Source: Streptomyces sp. NBC_01304 (GTDB taxonomy: Bacteria > Actinomycetota > Actinomycetes > Streptomycetales > Streptomycetaceae). Taken from it: DNA of 64,000 nucleotides. A program made the position numbers and the translations under genes. Location: contig NZ_CP109055.1 in NCBI RefSeq assembly GCF_035975855.1, forward strand, positions 806,001 through 870,000, written 5' to 3'. Below, one piece after another: positions 33,316 through 41,113 of this stretch. Below the pieces are notes generated by a model that was given only the letters and a program-made list of their open reading frames with translations, did no database searches and was not told where the DNA came from. The first letter of the stretch is position 1. Each line of letters starts with the position of its first letter.

Positions 33316-35198
33316 GTGAGGCCTCCCCCGACCATCTCCGTGCTGTCGGATCCTGCGGCGTCAGGCTCGCTGTCGGCCGGTGCCGGCGAGGCGGACCCGT
33401 AGCCCTGGGCCTGCAGGGTGAACAGGCGGGCGTACTCCCCGCCGAGCCTCATCAGCTCCTCGTGATCGCCCTGTTCGGTGATCTCACCGGCTGCCAGGAC
33501 CACGATGTGGTCGGCCTCGCGCACTGCTCCGAGGCGGTGCGAGATGAGCAGGCTGGTGCGGCCTTCGCGGTGCCTGCGCAGCGCGGTGTGGATCTCGTGT
33601 TCCGCGGCGGCGTCGAGTCCGGCCGACGGTTCGTCGAGGATCATCAGATCCCGCCGGTCGCGCAGGAAGGCCCGGGCCAGGGCGAGGCGCTGCCACTGGC
33701 CGCCGGAGAGTTCGACCCCTGTGTCGGGGTCGTCGGCGGGACCGGAGTGGAACATCCGGGAGAGCAGGGTGTCGTAGCCGCGAGGCAGTGCGGTGATGCG
33801 CGGATGGGCGCCGGCGCGTTCGGCGGCCTGGCGGATCCGGTCGCGGTCGTCGAGCGCGTCGAGGTCGCCCAGGGCGATGTTCTCGGCCGCCGTGAGGTCG
33901 TAGTGCATGAAGTCCTGGAAGACCGCGCCGATCCGCCGGCGGAGGACCGCCGGGTGGATGTCCCGCAGATCGACCCCGTCCCACAGGACGGCGCCGTGCG
34001 TGGGGTCGTAGAACCGGCAGAGGAGCTTGACGAGGGTGGACTTGCCCGCGCCGTTGAGGCCGACGAGGGCGACCGAACTGCCGCAGGGGATCCGCAGGTT
34101 GAGGCCGTGCAGCACCCAGGGGTGGTCGTCGGAGTAGCGAAATGCGACGTCACGGAACTCGATCTCCCCGCGCAGCGGGGCGAGTTCGGCGTCCCCTTCG
34201 CGCACGGGCAGATCGGTGCCGGCCGTCGTCACCGCCGCATAGTGCTCGAACATCAGCAGCGCCTGGTGCGAGCGGGCCACCTCGCCCGCCATGGCGGTCA
34301 GCGCGCCCTGCACGCCGGCCACCGCGGCCACGAACACGGTGACATCACCCACCGACAGCGTCCCGCTCTGGGCCACCCGCACCGACCAGACGAGGCCCGC
34401 GCCCGACACGGCCGCGGCGAGGACGCCGAGCAGGGACTGCACGCGGACCTCCCGCAGATCCGTGCGGCGGCGGGCTCTGTTGGCGGTCCGCCGCTCGGTG
34501 AGCATGCGGGTGCGCAGAAAGCTCCCGATGCCGAAGAGGCGTACCTCCTTGGCGGCGGCGACCGTGCCGAGCAGTTCGCTGTAGAACGTCTCGCGGCGCT
34601 CGGCCGGCCCGATGTCCCAGAACATCCTGGCCCTCCTGCGCGACAGCGCGACCTCGGCGAGCAGCACCGGCACCCCGGCCCCCAGGACGAGCGCCGCCAT
34701 CAGCGGGCTGACCAGGAGGAGGGTGCCGAGGAACCCGGTGACGGTGGCGGTCGAGCGCAGCACGCCCAGTACCCCGTCCACCGCCTGGTTCGGGGACATC
34801 CGGCCGGCCTCCTTGGCCAGCCGCAGACGGTCCAGGAACTGCGGGTCCTCGAAGCGCGCGAGTCCTTGGAAGCCGTCCACCGCGGCGAACAGGCGGTCCT
34901 GGGCGAGCAGTCCCACGCGGCGCTCCAGCTCGGCCCGCAGATAGCCGGTGGCATGCGGCAGCACGCCCATGACCAGGCCGGCCGCCGCGATGCCACCGCC
35001 GTGTGCGAGCAGTACCGGCCCGGGCGCGCCGGCGACCAGGCCGTCGAGCAGCTGCTTGGTCAGCCAGGCCACCGCGACCGGGAGCAGTCCGGTGGCCAGG
35101 GACAGCACGGTGTAGAGGGCCAGAGCGGCCGGGGCGGCCTCGCGCGCCAGGGTGAAGGCGGCGCCGCAGTGGCGCAGTTCCACCCGGGCGGCGGTCAT
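33312..35198 (-). CDS. ABC exporter (fused permease-ATPase) of the peptide operon
   Basis: 628 aa. ATG 35198 overlaps the thioredoxin stop by 4 bp. Residues about 15-315 form the six-helix transmembrane domain; about 345-600 the nucleotide-binding domain with Walker A GLNGAGKST (about 380-388), signature ELSGGQWQR, Walker B DLMILDEPSAGLDA and ISHRLG H-loop. There is no N-terminal C39 peptidase domain, so it cannot remove a double-Gly leader itself. It is like lanthipeptide/lasso-type exporters of Actinobacteria. It probably exports the Cys-rich peptide and may also give immunity. Confidence 0.92.
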   Translation of the reverse strand: MTAARVELRHCGAAFTLAREAAPAALALYTVLSLATGLLPVAVAWLTKQLLDGLVAGAPGPVLLAHGGGIAAAGLVMGVLPHATGYLRAELERRVGLLAQDRLFAAVDGFQGLARFEDPQFLDRLRLAKEAGRMSPNQAVDGVLGVLRSTATVTGFLGTLLLVSPLMAALVLGAGVPVLLAEVALSRRRARMFWDIGPAERRETFYSELLGTVAAAKEVRLFGIGSFLRTRMLTERRTANRARRRTDLREVRVQSLLGVLAAAVSGAGLVWSVRVAQSGTLSVGDVTVFVAAVAGVQGALTAMAGEVARSHQALLMFEHYAAVTTAGTDLPVREGDAELAPLRGEIEFRDVAFRYSDDHPWVLHGLNLRIPCGSSVALVGLNGAGKSTLVKLLCRFYDPTHGAVLWDGVDLRDIHPAVLRRRIGAVFQDFMHYDLTAAENIALGDLDALDDRDRIRQAAERAGAHPRITALPRGYDTLLSRMFHSGPADDPDTGVELSGGQWQRLALARAFLRDRRDLMILDEPSAGLDAAAEHEIHTALRRHREGRTSLLISHRLGAVREADHIVVLAAGEITEQGDHEELMRLGGEYARLFTLQAQGYGSASPAPADSEPDAAGSDSTEMVGGGLT

Positions 35199-35743
35199 GC
35201 CGCCAGGGCGGCGGGCCGGTCCAGCCGCACGTCGTTGGCGGTCACGACGGTGCCGCCGGCACCGTCGGGCGCCACCCGCAGGATCGTGGGGAACGCCTTG
35301 ACCTGGAAGGCGGCGCCCAGCGCCCCGTCCGAAAGCTCGGACACCACACGGGCCACCGGCCGCAGCTGCTCGATGAAGCCGGCCGACTCCTCCGGATCGC
35401 CGACCACGGCGACCAGGACCCGGTCCCGTTCGATGCCGCCGCGCCGTACGTACTCGACGAACTTGGGCAGCTTGTCCTTGCAGGGGCCGCACGTGGGCGA
35501 GAAGAACGCCACGAGGGTGTCGTCCGCGGCCAGTTGGTGCGTGAGCGGCTCACCGTCCACGGTGGCCACCGCGAAGTCGTCCACGCGGGTACCGACGTTG
35601 ATGGTGTACGTGTCCACCGCCGAGCCCGCGGCCGCGATGAGTTCGGTGTGCTCACGCAGCCTCTTGATGACCCCGACGACGAGGACGAGGTTCAGGGCGG
35701 ACAGCACTCCCACGACGAGCAGGAGCGGAAGCAGGAACGACAT
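35195..35743 (-). CDS. Membrane-anchored thioredoxin-like (TlpA/MauD-type) protein
   Basis: 182 aa. ATG 35743 has GAGGAGA upstream. One N-terminal membrane helix (residues 3-27), then a thioredoxin fold with the active site FFSPTCGPCKDK (Cys 85 and 88) and a cis-Pro loop KAFPTIL. The C-terminal domain faces outside. With MauE next to it, it fits a MauE-MauD type disulfide relay that forms or reshuffles disulfides of an exported peptide. Start overlaps the end of MauE by 92 bp; its stop overlaps the ABC start by 4 bp. Confidence 0.9.
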   Translation of the reverse strand: MSFLLPLLLVVGVLSALNLVLVVGVIKRLREHTELIAAAGSAVDTYTINVGTRVDDFAVATVDGEPLTHQLAADDTLVAFFSPTCGPCKDKLPKFVEYVRRGGIERDRVLVAVVGDPEESAGFIEQLRPVARVVSELSDGALGAAFQVKAFPTILRVAPDGAGGTVVTANDVRLDRPAALAA

Positions 35744-36350
35744 GAGAGGTCTCCTCAGGGCGTGGTGCGAGGGTCGAGGGGGTCGAAGGGGCCCGTGCGG
35801 GCGCCGCAGGGCGGCCGGCCGGCACCGGGCTGAACAGCGAGACGAGATCGTCGAAGGCGGTGATCAGACCCCCGCCGAGCAGGCCGAGCACGGCCGGCAG
35901 GACGGTCTGGGCCGCCGTCACAGGACGGGGAGCGCTCACCGCGGCCACAGCCGCCGGTGCGGCGATCCCGGCCAGGGCGGCATTGCGCACGACATGGCGG
36001 ATGCCGAGCGGAGTCGTGGACGCCCCGAAACAGCGGCAGGCCGTACGCACGCCCCGGCGCACGGTGAGCGTGATCGCGACGCCGAACACGGACAGGAGGC
36101 CGGCCGCCAGGGCGAGACCGGCCGCGGTGGCGTACGGAAACGGTGTCAGGAGCAGGGCCACGACCATTCCTTCGGCCGCGACCACCAGTGCCGCGACCGG
36201 GGCGGTCCGCAGGCCGCCGGGAAGGAGCCGCATGGCGCCTATCGACGAGGCGAAGGAGGAAAAGGCCTGCCGCCCGGCCACTTTGCTCAGCACCGAAATC
36301 AGAAAGACGATTCCGATGAGGAAGCGGCTTGCCATGACCAGATGGGGCAC
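35652..36350 (-). CDS. MauE/DoxX-type redox-associated membrane protein
   Basis: 232 aa from GTG 36350, with AAGGGAG upstream. Four to five membrane helices in residues 5-175; the family's CxC-type motif is TACRCFGAS (Cys 105 and 107). MauE supports disulfide formation in methylamine dehydrogenase and pairs with thioredoxin-like MauD. A Pro/Ala/Arg-rich tail of about 55 residues (from about 178) is longer than usual and lies mostly in the overlap with the thioredoxin gene. The start is 130 bp after the peptide stop. Confidence 0.85.
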   Translation of the reverse strand: MPHLVMASRFLIGIVFLISVLSKVAGRQAFSSFASSIGAMRLLPGGLRTAPVAALVVAAEGMVVALLLTPFPYATAAGLALAAGLLSVFGVAITLTVRRGVRTACRCFGASTTPLGIRHVVRNAALAGIAAPAAVAAVSAPRPVTAAQTVLPAVLGLLGGGLITAFDDLVSLFSPVPAGRPAAPARAPSTPSTLAPRPEETSHVVPASAPARRGSAVRPEPRPRRRGHQEAA

Positions 36351-36479
36351 AGGAATTCACTCCCTTGTGCGGGTACTTGGTGAATGGAATGCGAAATGGG
36401 GCACGACTGCGCCCGGTGCCGGGCGCCGAGGTGCGGCGGCCTGCGCGAGTGCGGCCGCCACACCTCGGTCAGCGTCGGT

Positions 36480-36653
36480 TCAGCAGCGACCCGAGAGGCA
36501 GACCAGCTGGCCGTTGCAGGTGTTCACCTTGCAGGCGGAGTGGGCACACTGCCAGCAGTCGTTCCAGCAGTTCCAGCCACACGCGGACGCTTCGATGCGG
36601 GGGACGAGACGCTCGACGAGAGCGGTCCCGAGAGACTCCAGCTTCTTGAACAT
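36480..36653 (-). CDS. 57-aa precursor of a cysteine-rich exported peptide (new RiPP-like candidate)
   Basis: ATG 36653 with AGGAAG about 10 nt upstream; stop TGA at 36482-36480. The AraC stop and this start form TGACATG. Residues 1-24 are a charged, amphipathic leader with no hydrophobic core (MFKKLESLGTALVERL), ending EASA: Ala at -3 and -1 fits an S26 cut before Cys 25. The core, residues 25-57, is 33 aa with eight Cys (25, 29, 33, 36, 41, 46, 52, 57), three Trp and several Asn/Gln; it begins and ends with Cys. Four disulfides are likely. No lanthipeptide, glycosyl or cyclisation enzyme is present. I know no family match; coding is supported by context and motif design rather than by homology. 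Confidence 0.85.
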   Translation of the reverse strand: MFKKLESLGTALVERLVPRIEASACGWNCWNDCWQCAHSACKVNTCNGQLVCLSGRC

Positions 36654-36654
36654 G

Positions 36655-37560
36655 TCACCACTTCCTGTTGTCTGTTGTTTCCCGGATGTGTTCCGGTGAG
36701 AAATACTGTGCCGGTCGGGGTGAACCCCGGTCTTGTAGAAATTCGGAGCAGTCCCGGCACTTCGCCAGGAGCCGTGCCGGGCACCCGGTCATCGCCTTGA
36801 ATTCCCGGCTGAAATGCGCCTGGTCGTAGTACCCCGCGAGCTCCGCGACCTGCGCGGCCGGGCGCCCCTCGGACAGCAGGCGCAGGCTCCGCCGCAGCCG
36901 CAGGACTCGCGCCGCCGCCTTGGGCGTCACCCCGATCTGCTCCTGGAAGCGGCGTTCCAACTGGCTCTGGCTCCAGCCCACATGCCGGGCGAGCTGCGAA
37001 ATGGGGACCGCTCCGCAGTGCCGGGCGAGCAGCGTCCAGGCGGCGGCGACCGGCGGCGCATGCGGCGGCACCCCCGCCAGCAGCCCGGTCAACTCCGCGT
37101 CGAGCAGGGCGAATCGGGCGGGCCAGTCCGGTGCGGCGGCCAACGCGTCGGTCAGTGGGGCCAGGTCGTGGCCGAGGAGCTCGGATGCCTCCATGACATT
37201 GTCGGTGAGCTGGTCCATGGGGATGCCGAACATCCGGTACGCGGCCCAGGGCGCGAGCGCGATCTCGATGCCGGTCAGCGGCGATTCGTGCTCGCTCACC
37301 ATGGCGGTGGTGTGCAGTCCGCAGACCGGCGAGGTATAGGCAGCCGTGGGCAGCGGGCCGCCCGGCGCACTGCCGAGCAGCAGCTTGCCTTCGAGGAGGA
37401 GCACCAGGGAGACGGCGCCCACAGGGGGTTCGAGGTGGCCGCAGGGCGGTCCGGCGGTGAGCCGGAAGCCCCGGTAGCGCAGCACCCCCGGCCGAAGTGT
37501 CGGCCTGGGCGCCGACTGGGCGAATTCACTGGAGGTGCGAGGGCATGCCGAATACTCCAC
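36655..37560 (-). CDS. AraC family regulator, first gene of the peptide operon
   Basis: 301 aa from GTG 37560 (GGAAGGA upstream). N-terminal ligand domain (LRPGVLRYRGFRL ... IALAPWAAYRMFGIPMDQL) and C-terminal AraC double HTH, residues about 190-280 (QLARHVGWSQSQLERRFQEQ, AGYYDQAHFSREFKAMTG). Paralogous to the regulator at 38836. Its stop codon is one base before the peptide start, so regulator and peptide share an mRNA and translation is coupled. Probably controls this operon and itself; effector unknown. Confidence 0.88.
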   Translation of the reverse strand: MEYSACPRTSSEFAQSAPRPTLRPGVLRYRGFRLTAGPPCGHLEPPVGAVSLVLLLEGKLLLGSAPGGPLPTAAYTSPVCGLHTTAMVSEHESPLTGIEIALAPWAAYRMFGIPMDQLTDNVMEASELLGHDLAPLTDALAAAPDWPARFALLDAELTGLLAGVPPHAPPVAAAWTLLARHCGAVPISQLARHVGWSQSQLERRFQEQIGVTPKAAARVLRLRRSLRLLSEGRPAAQVAELAGYYDQAHFSREFKAMTGCPARLLAKCRDCSEFLQDRGSPRPAQYFSPEHIRETTDNRKW

Positions 37561-37732
37561 TCCCGGGTCCTTCCTGTCCTGAGAGTCGGCTGAGTGGTGG
37601 AGCAGCTGAGAGGTCGGACCGTGCAGGGCGACGGCCGAGAGCCGGCCCTGAAGAACGCGGCCGAGAACCGACCGTGAAAGCACAGAGGTACGACTGCACG
37701 CGTGGAAGAGCTTGCCCGTGTGGCGCGAAGAC

Positions 37733-37748
37733 GCCCCGCCGGCGGGGC
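37733..37748. terminator. Palindrome GCCCCGCCGGCGGGGC between SDR and AraC genes
   Basis: A perfect 16-bp palindrome 33 bp beyond the SDR stop on the minus strand; nearby bases (GCCCGG...CCGGGC) add a second stem. No T-run. It may end the SDR transcript, leaving about 170 bp (37561-37732) for an AraC promoter, which I cannot pinpoint. Confidence 0.45.
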
Positions 37749-37780
37749 ACGCCCGGTTTCGCCCGGCGCGGTGTGGCCGG

Positions 37781-38353
37781 TCAGTCGGGCAGGCCCGCTC
37801 CGTGCACTTCGATGTGCGCGCCCGCGAGCCGGTCGGCATCGCGGCCGAGGAGCATGAGAGCGGCTCCGGCGATCTGTTCGGCGGATGCGGTGGCCGCGGC
37901 GGACAGTACGTTCGCACGCAGGGTGCCGCTGCTGGTGCGCAGCGCCCACACCGCGGCACGCGGAGCCTCCGCGTGCGGGACGAGGAGCACGATGCGCCCC
38001 GGCCGGTCGGCCTCGGCCATGGCCTTCCCCATGGCGGTGGCCACGGGGTACGGCGGTCCGTCGGCGGGAAGGAGCCCGATGAGGATGTCCGGTGCCCCCA
38101 GGTCGTGCGTGACGTCCGCGACGAGCCGGTGGACCATCGCCGCATCGTCCGGGTCGACCACGTAGGGCAGCGCGGTGATGCTCAGATCCGTCAACTCCCG
38201 GCAGTACAGGGCGGCTTGCTGTGCGGACGGCCCGGTGATCGCGACGGTGACACCGCGTGCGGCCAGAGGTTCGCACACCAGCCGGCCGATCCGGTCGTAT
38301 CCGCCGACGACCACGGCCACCTGCTCCCGGTACGCGGCGGCCGGCTCAGACAT
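37781..38353 (-). CDS. Short SDR-like protein lacking the catalytic YxxxK
   Basis: 190 aa. ATG 38353 overlaps the small secreted peptide gene by 8 bp (ATGTCTGA). Rossmann-type N-terminus AVVVGGYDRIGRLVCEPLAARG; later LLVPHAEAPRAAVWALRTSSGTLRANVLSAA keeps the place of the SDR active-site helix but without Tyr-x3-Lys. Family members are usually about 250 aa. So it may bind a nucleotide without oxidoreductase activity. Role unknown; coupled to the small peptide and near two AraC paralogues. Confidence 0.75.
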   Translation of the reverse strand: MSEPAAAYREQVAVVVGGYDRIGRLVCEPLAARGVTVAITGPSAQQAALYCRELTDLSITALPYVVDPDDAAMVHRLVADVTHDLGAPDILIGLLPADGPPYPVATAMGKAMAEADRPGRIVLLVPHAEAPRAAVWALRTSSGTLRANVLSAAATASAEQIAGAALMLLGRDADRLAGAHIEVHGAGLPD

Positions 38354-38576
38354 CCTGCCGGTTCGGGCCGACGGGACGGGGGGCGATGGGCCAGATGAAG
38401 TCGTTCGGCGAGTATGACGCCGACCGTACGGAAGTCTCCTGCGGGTGCTGTGCCCCGTCGGTCACGGGCCCGGTGAACGCACCCATGCCCGCCATGCCCG
38501 CGAGGACGGCCGCGGCCGTGAGGGCACATCGCACCGCTGCGGTCTGCTTGGTGGTCGTGCTCCGCTTGATCTTCAT
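38346..38576 (-). CDS. Small secreted peptide, 76 aa, signal-peptide type
   Basis: ATG 38576 with GGAGAG upstream. Residues 1-36 are a classical Sec signal (basic MKIKRSTTTK, then AALTAAAVLAGMAGMGAF); cleavage perhaps after VTDGA, leaving a roughly 34-residue Pro-rich peptide with SYSPNDFIWP and RPVGPNRQ and no Cys. It overlaps the SDR gene start by 8 bp. I do not recognise the family. It differs from the Cys-rich peptide in having a true hydrophobic signal. Could be a signalling or structural peptide. Confidence 0.7.
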   Translation of the reverse strand: MKIKRSTTTKQTAAVRCALTAAAVLAGMAGMGAFTGPVTDGAQHPQETSVRSASYSPNDFIWPIAPRPVGPNRQDV

Positions 38577-38835
38577 GGTCTCTCCAACTGGGTGTGAGGG
38601 GTGGCCGCTGCCCGGCCCTTCGAGGGGTCCGTGGCGCTTCATGGCCCTAGAAAACAGGGCGGCGCCGAGCAACGTAAGCCCCATCCCGCGGCAGCCCGCT
38701 GCCTGACAGATTCCTGCCAATCGACGCCTCCGTACGGCTCGAACGTCTCAAAGCAGGCTGGTCAAGACGCTGGTGCGCGGAGGATGGTGATCGCCCACCC
38801 GCTCTGCCCGGGTGGATGACGGGGGGTCAGAATCG

Positions 38836-39795
38836 ATGCTCCAGCGACGATGTCCGGCCGGCACCTGGGAGACGGCACGGGAGCTTCCCGGTGTCGCGCT
38901 GCGTCCCGGTGTGCTGGAGTACCGCGGCTTTTCCATGGCACTCGGCCGCCCGCGCCGGCGGCTCGAGGTGCCGACCACTTTGGTGACCGTGCTGTTCAAC
39001 TTCGGTCAGCCGATGCGGGTGAGCCGGCCGTCCGACGGGCTGGTCCTCGCGGACACCGACGGGCCGTTCGTCGCGGGGCTGCTCACCCACTCCACCGTCG
39101 GAGAGCACGGCGGCGACGCCCGCGGAGTCGAGGTCTCGATGCAACCCTGGGCCGCCTACCGGCTGTTCGGTGTCCCGCTGCACGAGTTGGCGGGCGCTCT
39201 GACGCCGCTCGACTCCGTCGCCCGCCCCGCGGACCGCGCCCTGACCGACGCGCTGGCCGGGGCGCGGGGCTGGCAGGCCCGGTTCGACCTGCTCGATGCC
39301 GCCCTGGAGATCGCGTACGCCGGTGGACCGGTGCCGAGCCCGCGCGTGATCTGGGCCTGGAACCGGCTCCGGCAGAGCCATGGTGCTCTCGCCGTGCGCA
39401 CCCTCGTCGACGAAACCGGCTGGGGCGAACGGCAGTTGGAGCGGCGCTTTCGCGAGCAGATCGGGCTGCCGCCGCGCACGGCCGCCCGGCTGCTGCGGGT
39501 CCAGCACGCCCTGCGGCTGCTCACGGACGGCGGGGCGCCCGCCGCCGTGGCGGTCGACTCCGGCTTCTACGACCAGGCCCATTTCGGGCGGGACTTCAAA
39601 GCGATCACCGGCTGTACGCCCTCGCAGTTCATGGCGGCACGTCACACGCCGCCCGTCGGACCGCCGGTGCTCGACCGGGTCTCCGGGCAGATCACCAGCG
39701 CGGCGCTGCCCCACGGGCGCGGCCCTGCCCGGACCCGTGGGGCGCAGATCGTCCTGCGCTCGCCGCGCCGGACCTCGGTGGGCAACTCCTCGTGA
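38836..39795 (+). CDS. AraC family regulator, paralogue of the operon regulator
   Basis: 319 aa. ATG 38836 with GGGGGG 10 nt upstream; GTG 38812 is an alternative. It shares with the regulator at 37560 the blocks LRPGVLEYRGFSM, PWAAYRLFGVPLHEL and GWGERQLERRFREQIGLPPRTAARLL, with HTH motifs at about 205-285. Divergent from the small secreted peptide gene across 259 bp, so it likely controls that gene. The two AraC genes bracket the peptide/SDR pair. C-terminal 40 residues are a basic, Arg-rich tail. Confidence 0.87.
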   Translation: MLQRRCPAGTWETARELPGVALRPGVLEYRGFSMALGRPRRRLEVPTTLVTVLFNFGQPMRVSRPSDGLVLADTDGPFVAGLLTHSTVGEHGGDARGVEVSMQPWAAYRLFGVPLHELAGALTPLDSVARPADRALTDALAGARGWQARFDLLDAALEIAYAGGPVPSPRVIWAWNRLRQSHGALAVRTLVDETGWGERQLERRFREQIGLPPRTAARLLRVQHALRLLTDGGAPAAVAVDSGFYDQAHFGRDFKAITGCTPSQFMAARHTPPVGPPVLDRVSGQITSAALPHGRGPARTRGAQIVLRSPRRTSVGNSS

Positions 39796-39905
39796 GCGCG
39801 GTCGCCGCGCGGCCTGCGCGTGAGCACGCTCGCCGCTCGGTCGGTGCGCGGGGCACGGTCGGATCCGTACAAGACGGTGTGAAGATCCCGTGACAGCCTC
39901 GGGCC

Positions 39906-40988
39906 ATGCGTACTGGCGGTTCCGAGGAAGAACAGGACCGTACGGGCGATCCCCCTGCGCCCGCACCGTCGCAGCCGTCCACCGGGAGCCCGGAGCAGGA
40001 CGGGGCGCTCGACGCGGAAGCCCTGGCGGTGTACCGGGCCGTGCTGCTCCATCACGAGCACGATCGCGGCCGGCTCGCCAGGCGTCTGGGCATGAGCGAG
40101 GACCGGGTCGGATCCGCCGTGGCACGGCTGGTCGCCCTGTCCCTGCTGCGCCCCTCGTGGGACCGGCCCGACCTGGTCCGCGCGGTGAGCCCCGACCTGG
40201 GTCTGGAGCTGATGCTGCAGCGCGAGCAGCAGGAACTGGCCCTGCGTCAGGAGCGGCTCGCCCAGACCCGGGCGGCGCTGTCCACGCTCGCGGCCGAGTA
40301 CGCCGCCGGAGCCGGTGAGTCCGGGGCCCGGCGCGGCACCGAGGTCCTCGAGGGCATGGATGAGATCCGCACCCGTCTGGAGACGCTGGCCAGCCGCTGC
40401 TCGCGGGAAGCCCTCTCGTTCCAGCCCGGCGGCGCCCTGCCCACCGAGGCCATCGAGGCCGGCCGGTCGCTGAACGAGCAGGCGATGCTGCGCGGGGTGA
40501 AGTTCCGCAGCATCTACCTGCAGAGCATCACCAAGGACCGGGTGACCGCGGGCTACGTCCGCTGGGCGCGGAAGCAGGGCAGCGAGATACGCCTGGCCCC
40601 GACGCTGCCCATGCGGCTGCTGATCGTCGACCGCGAGGTGGCCGTCATCCCGGGCGAGCCGGGCGCGGGCCGGCCCACGGCGGTGCTGATCCGCAGCGTC
40701 CCCGTGATCCTCGCGCTGGTCGCCCTGTTCGAGGCGTACTGGAAGGACGCCGAGGCGATGCACACCCCGTCCGACTCGGCGGCCCCGGCGGGTCCGGCAG
40801 GTCCCACACCGCAGGAGCGCGAGCTCCTGCGCATGCTCGCCGACGGCGGCAAGGACGAGTCGGCGGCCCGCGCCCTGGGCATCTCGATCCGTACCGAACG
40901 CCGCATGGTGGCCGACCTCATGCACCGCGTGAACGCCAACAGCCGGTTCGAACTGGGCGTCCGGGCCTGCCAGATGGGCTGGCTCTGA
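39906..40988 (+). CDS. TrmB-like/LuxR-type helix-turn-helix regulator
   Basis: 360 aa from ATG 39906 (weak ribosome site). A winged HTH near residues 35-80 (AVYRAVLLHHEHDRGRLARRLGMSEDRVGSAV) is followed by a coiled region (LQREQQELALRQERLAQTRAAL), a middle PLD-like ligand domain (GVKFRSIYLQSITKDR), and a C-terminal LuxR-like HTH (LADGGKDESAARALGISIRTERRMV). This architecture is common in Streptomyces orphan regulators. It follows the AraC paralogue in the same direction after 110 bp; target unknown. Confidence 0.82.
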   Translation: MRTGGSEEEQDRTGDPPAPAPSQPSTGSPEQDGALDAEALAVYRAVLLHHEHDRGRLARRLGMSEDRVGSAVARLVALSLLRPSWDRPDLVRAVSPDLGLELMLQREQQELALRQERLAQTRAALSTLAAEYAAGAGESGARRGTEVLEGMDEIRTRLETLASRCSREALSFQPGGALPTEAIEAGRSLNEQAMLRGVKFRSIYLQSITKDRVTAGYVRWARKQGSEIRLAPTLPMRLLIVDREVAVIPGEPGAGRPTAVLIRSVPVILALVALFEAYWKDAEAMHTPSDSAAPAGPAGPTPQERELLRMLADGGKDESAARALGISIRTERRMVADLMHRVNANSRFELGVRACQMGWL

Positions 40989-41113
40989 GGCCCCGGAGAA
41001 CCAGCCTCTCCCCCGCGCGGCGGAGGGGGACCCTGCCTGCGAACGATGCCTGTGGGCAGTGGCGTTGACGACGATCAGTGCGTATCCCAACGCTCTTCGA
41101 TCGGAGCCCCGCA

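Noticed and set aside
33174..36383. A 1069-codon plus-strand frame opposite the peptide operon
   Set aside because: Antisense to ABC, thioredoxin and MauE, with Gly/Arg/His-rich composition and no domain.
33312..36653. Lanthipeptide or sublancin-type glycocin cluster
   Set aside because: No LanB/LanM/LanKC-type, cyclase, radical-SAM or glycosyltransferase gene is present between 31 and 39 kb, and the exporter has no C39 domain.
38346..38576. The 76-aa peptide as a second precursor of the same RiPP-like class
   Set aside because: It has a true Sec signal and no Cys in the mature part, so it would not need the redox and ABC genes.
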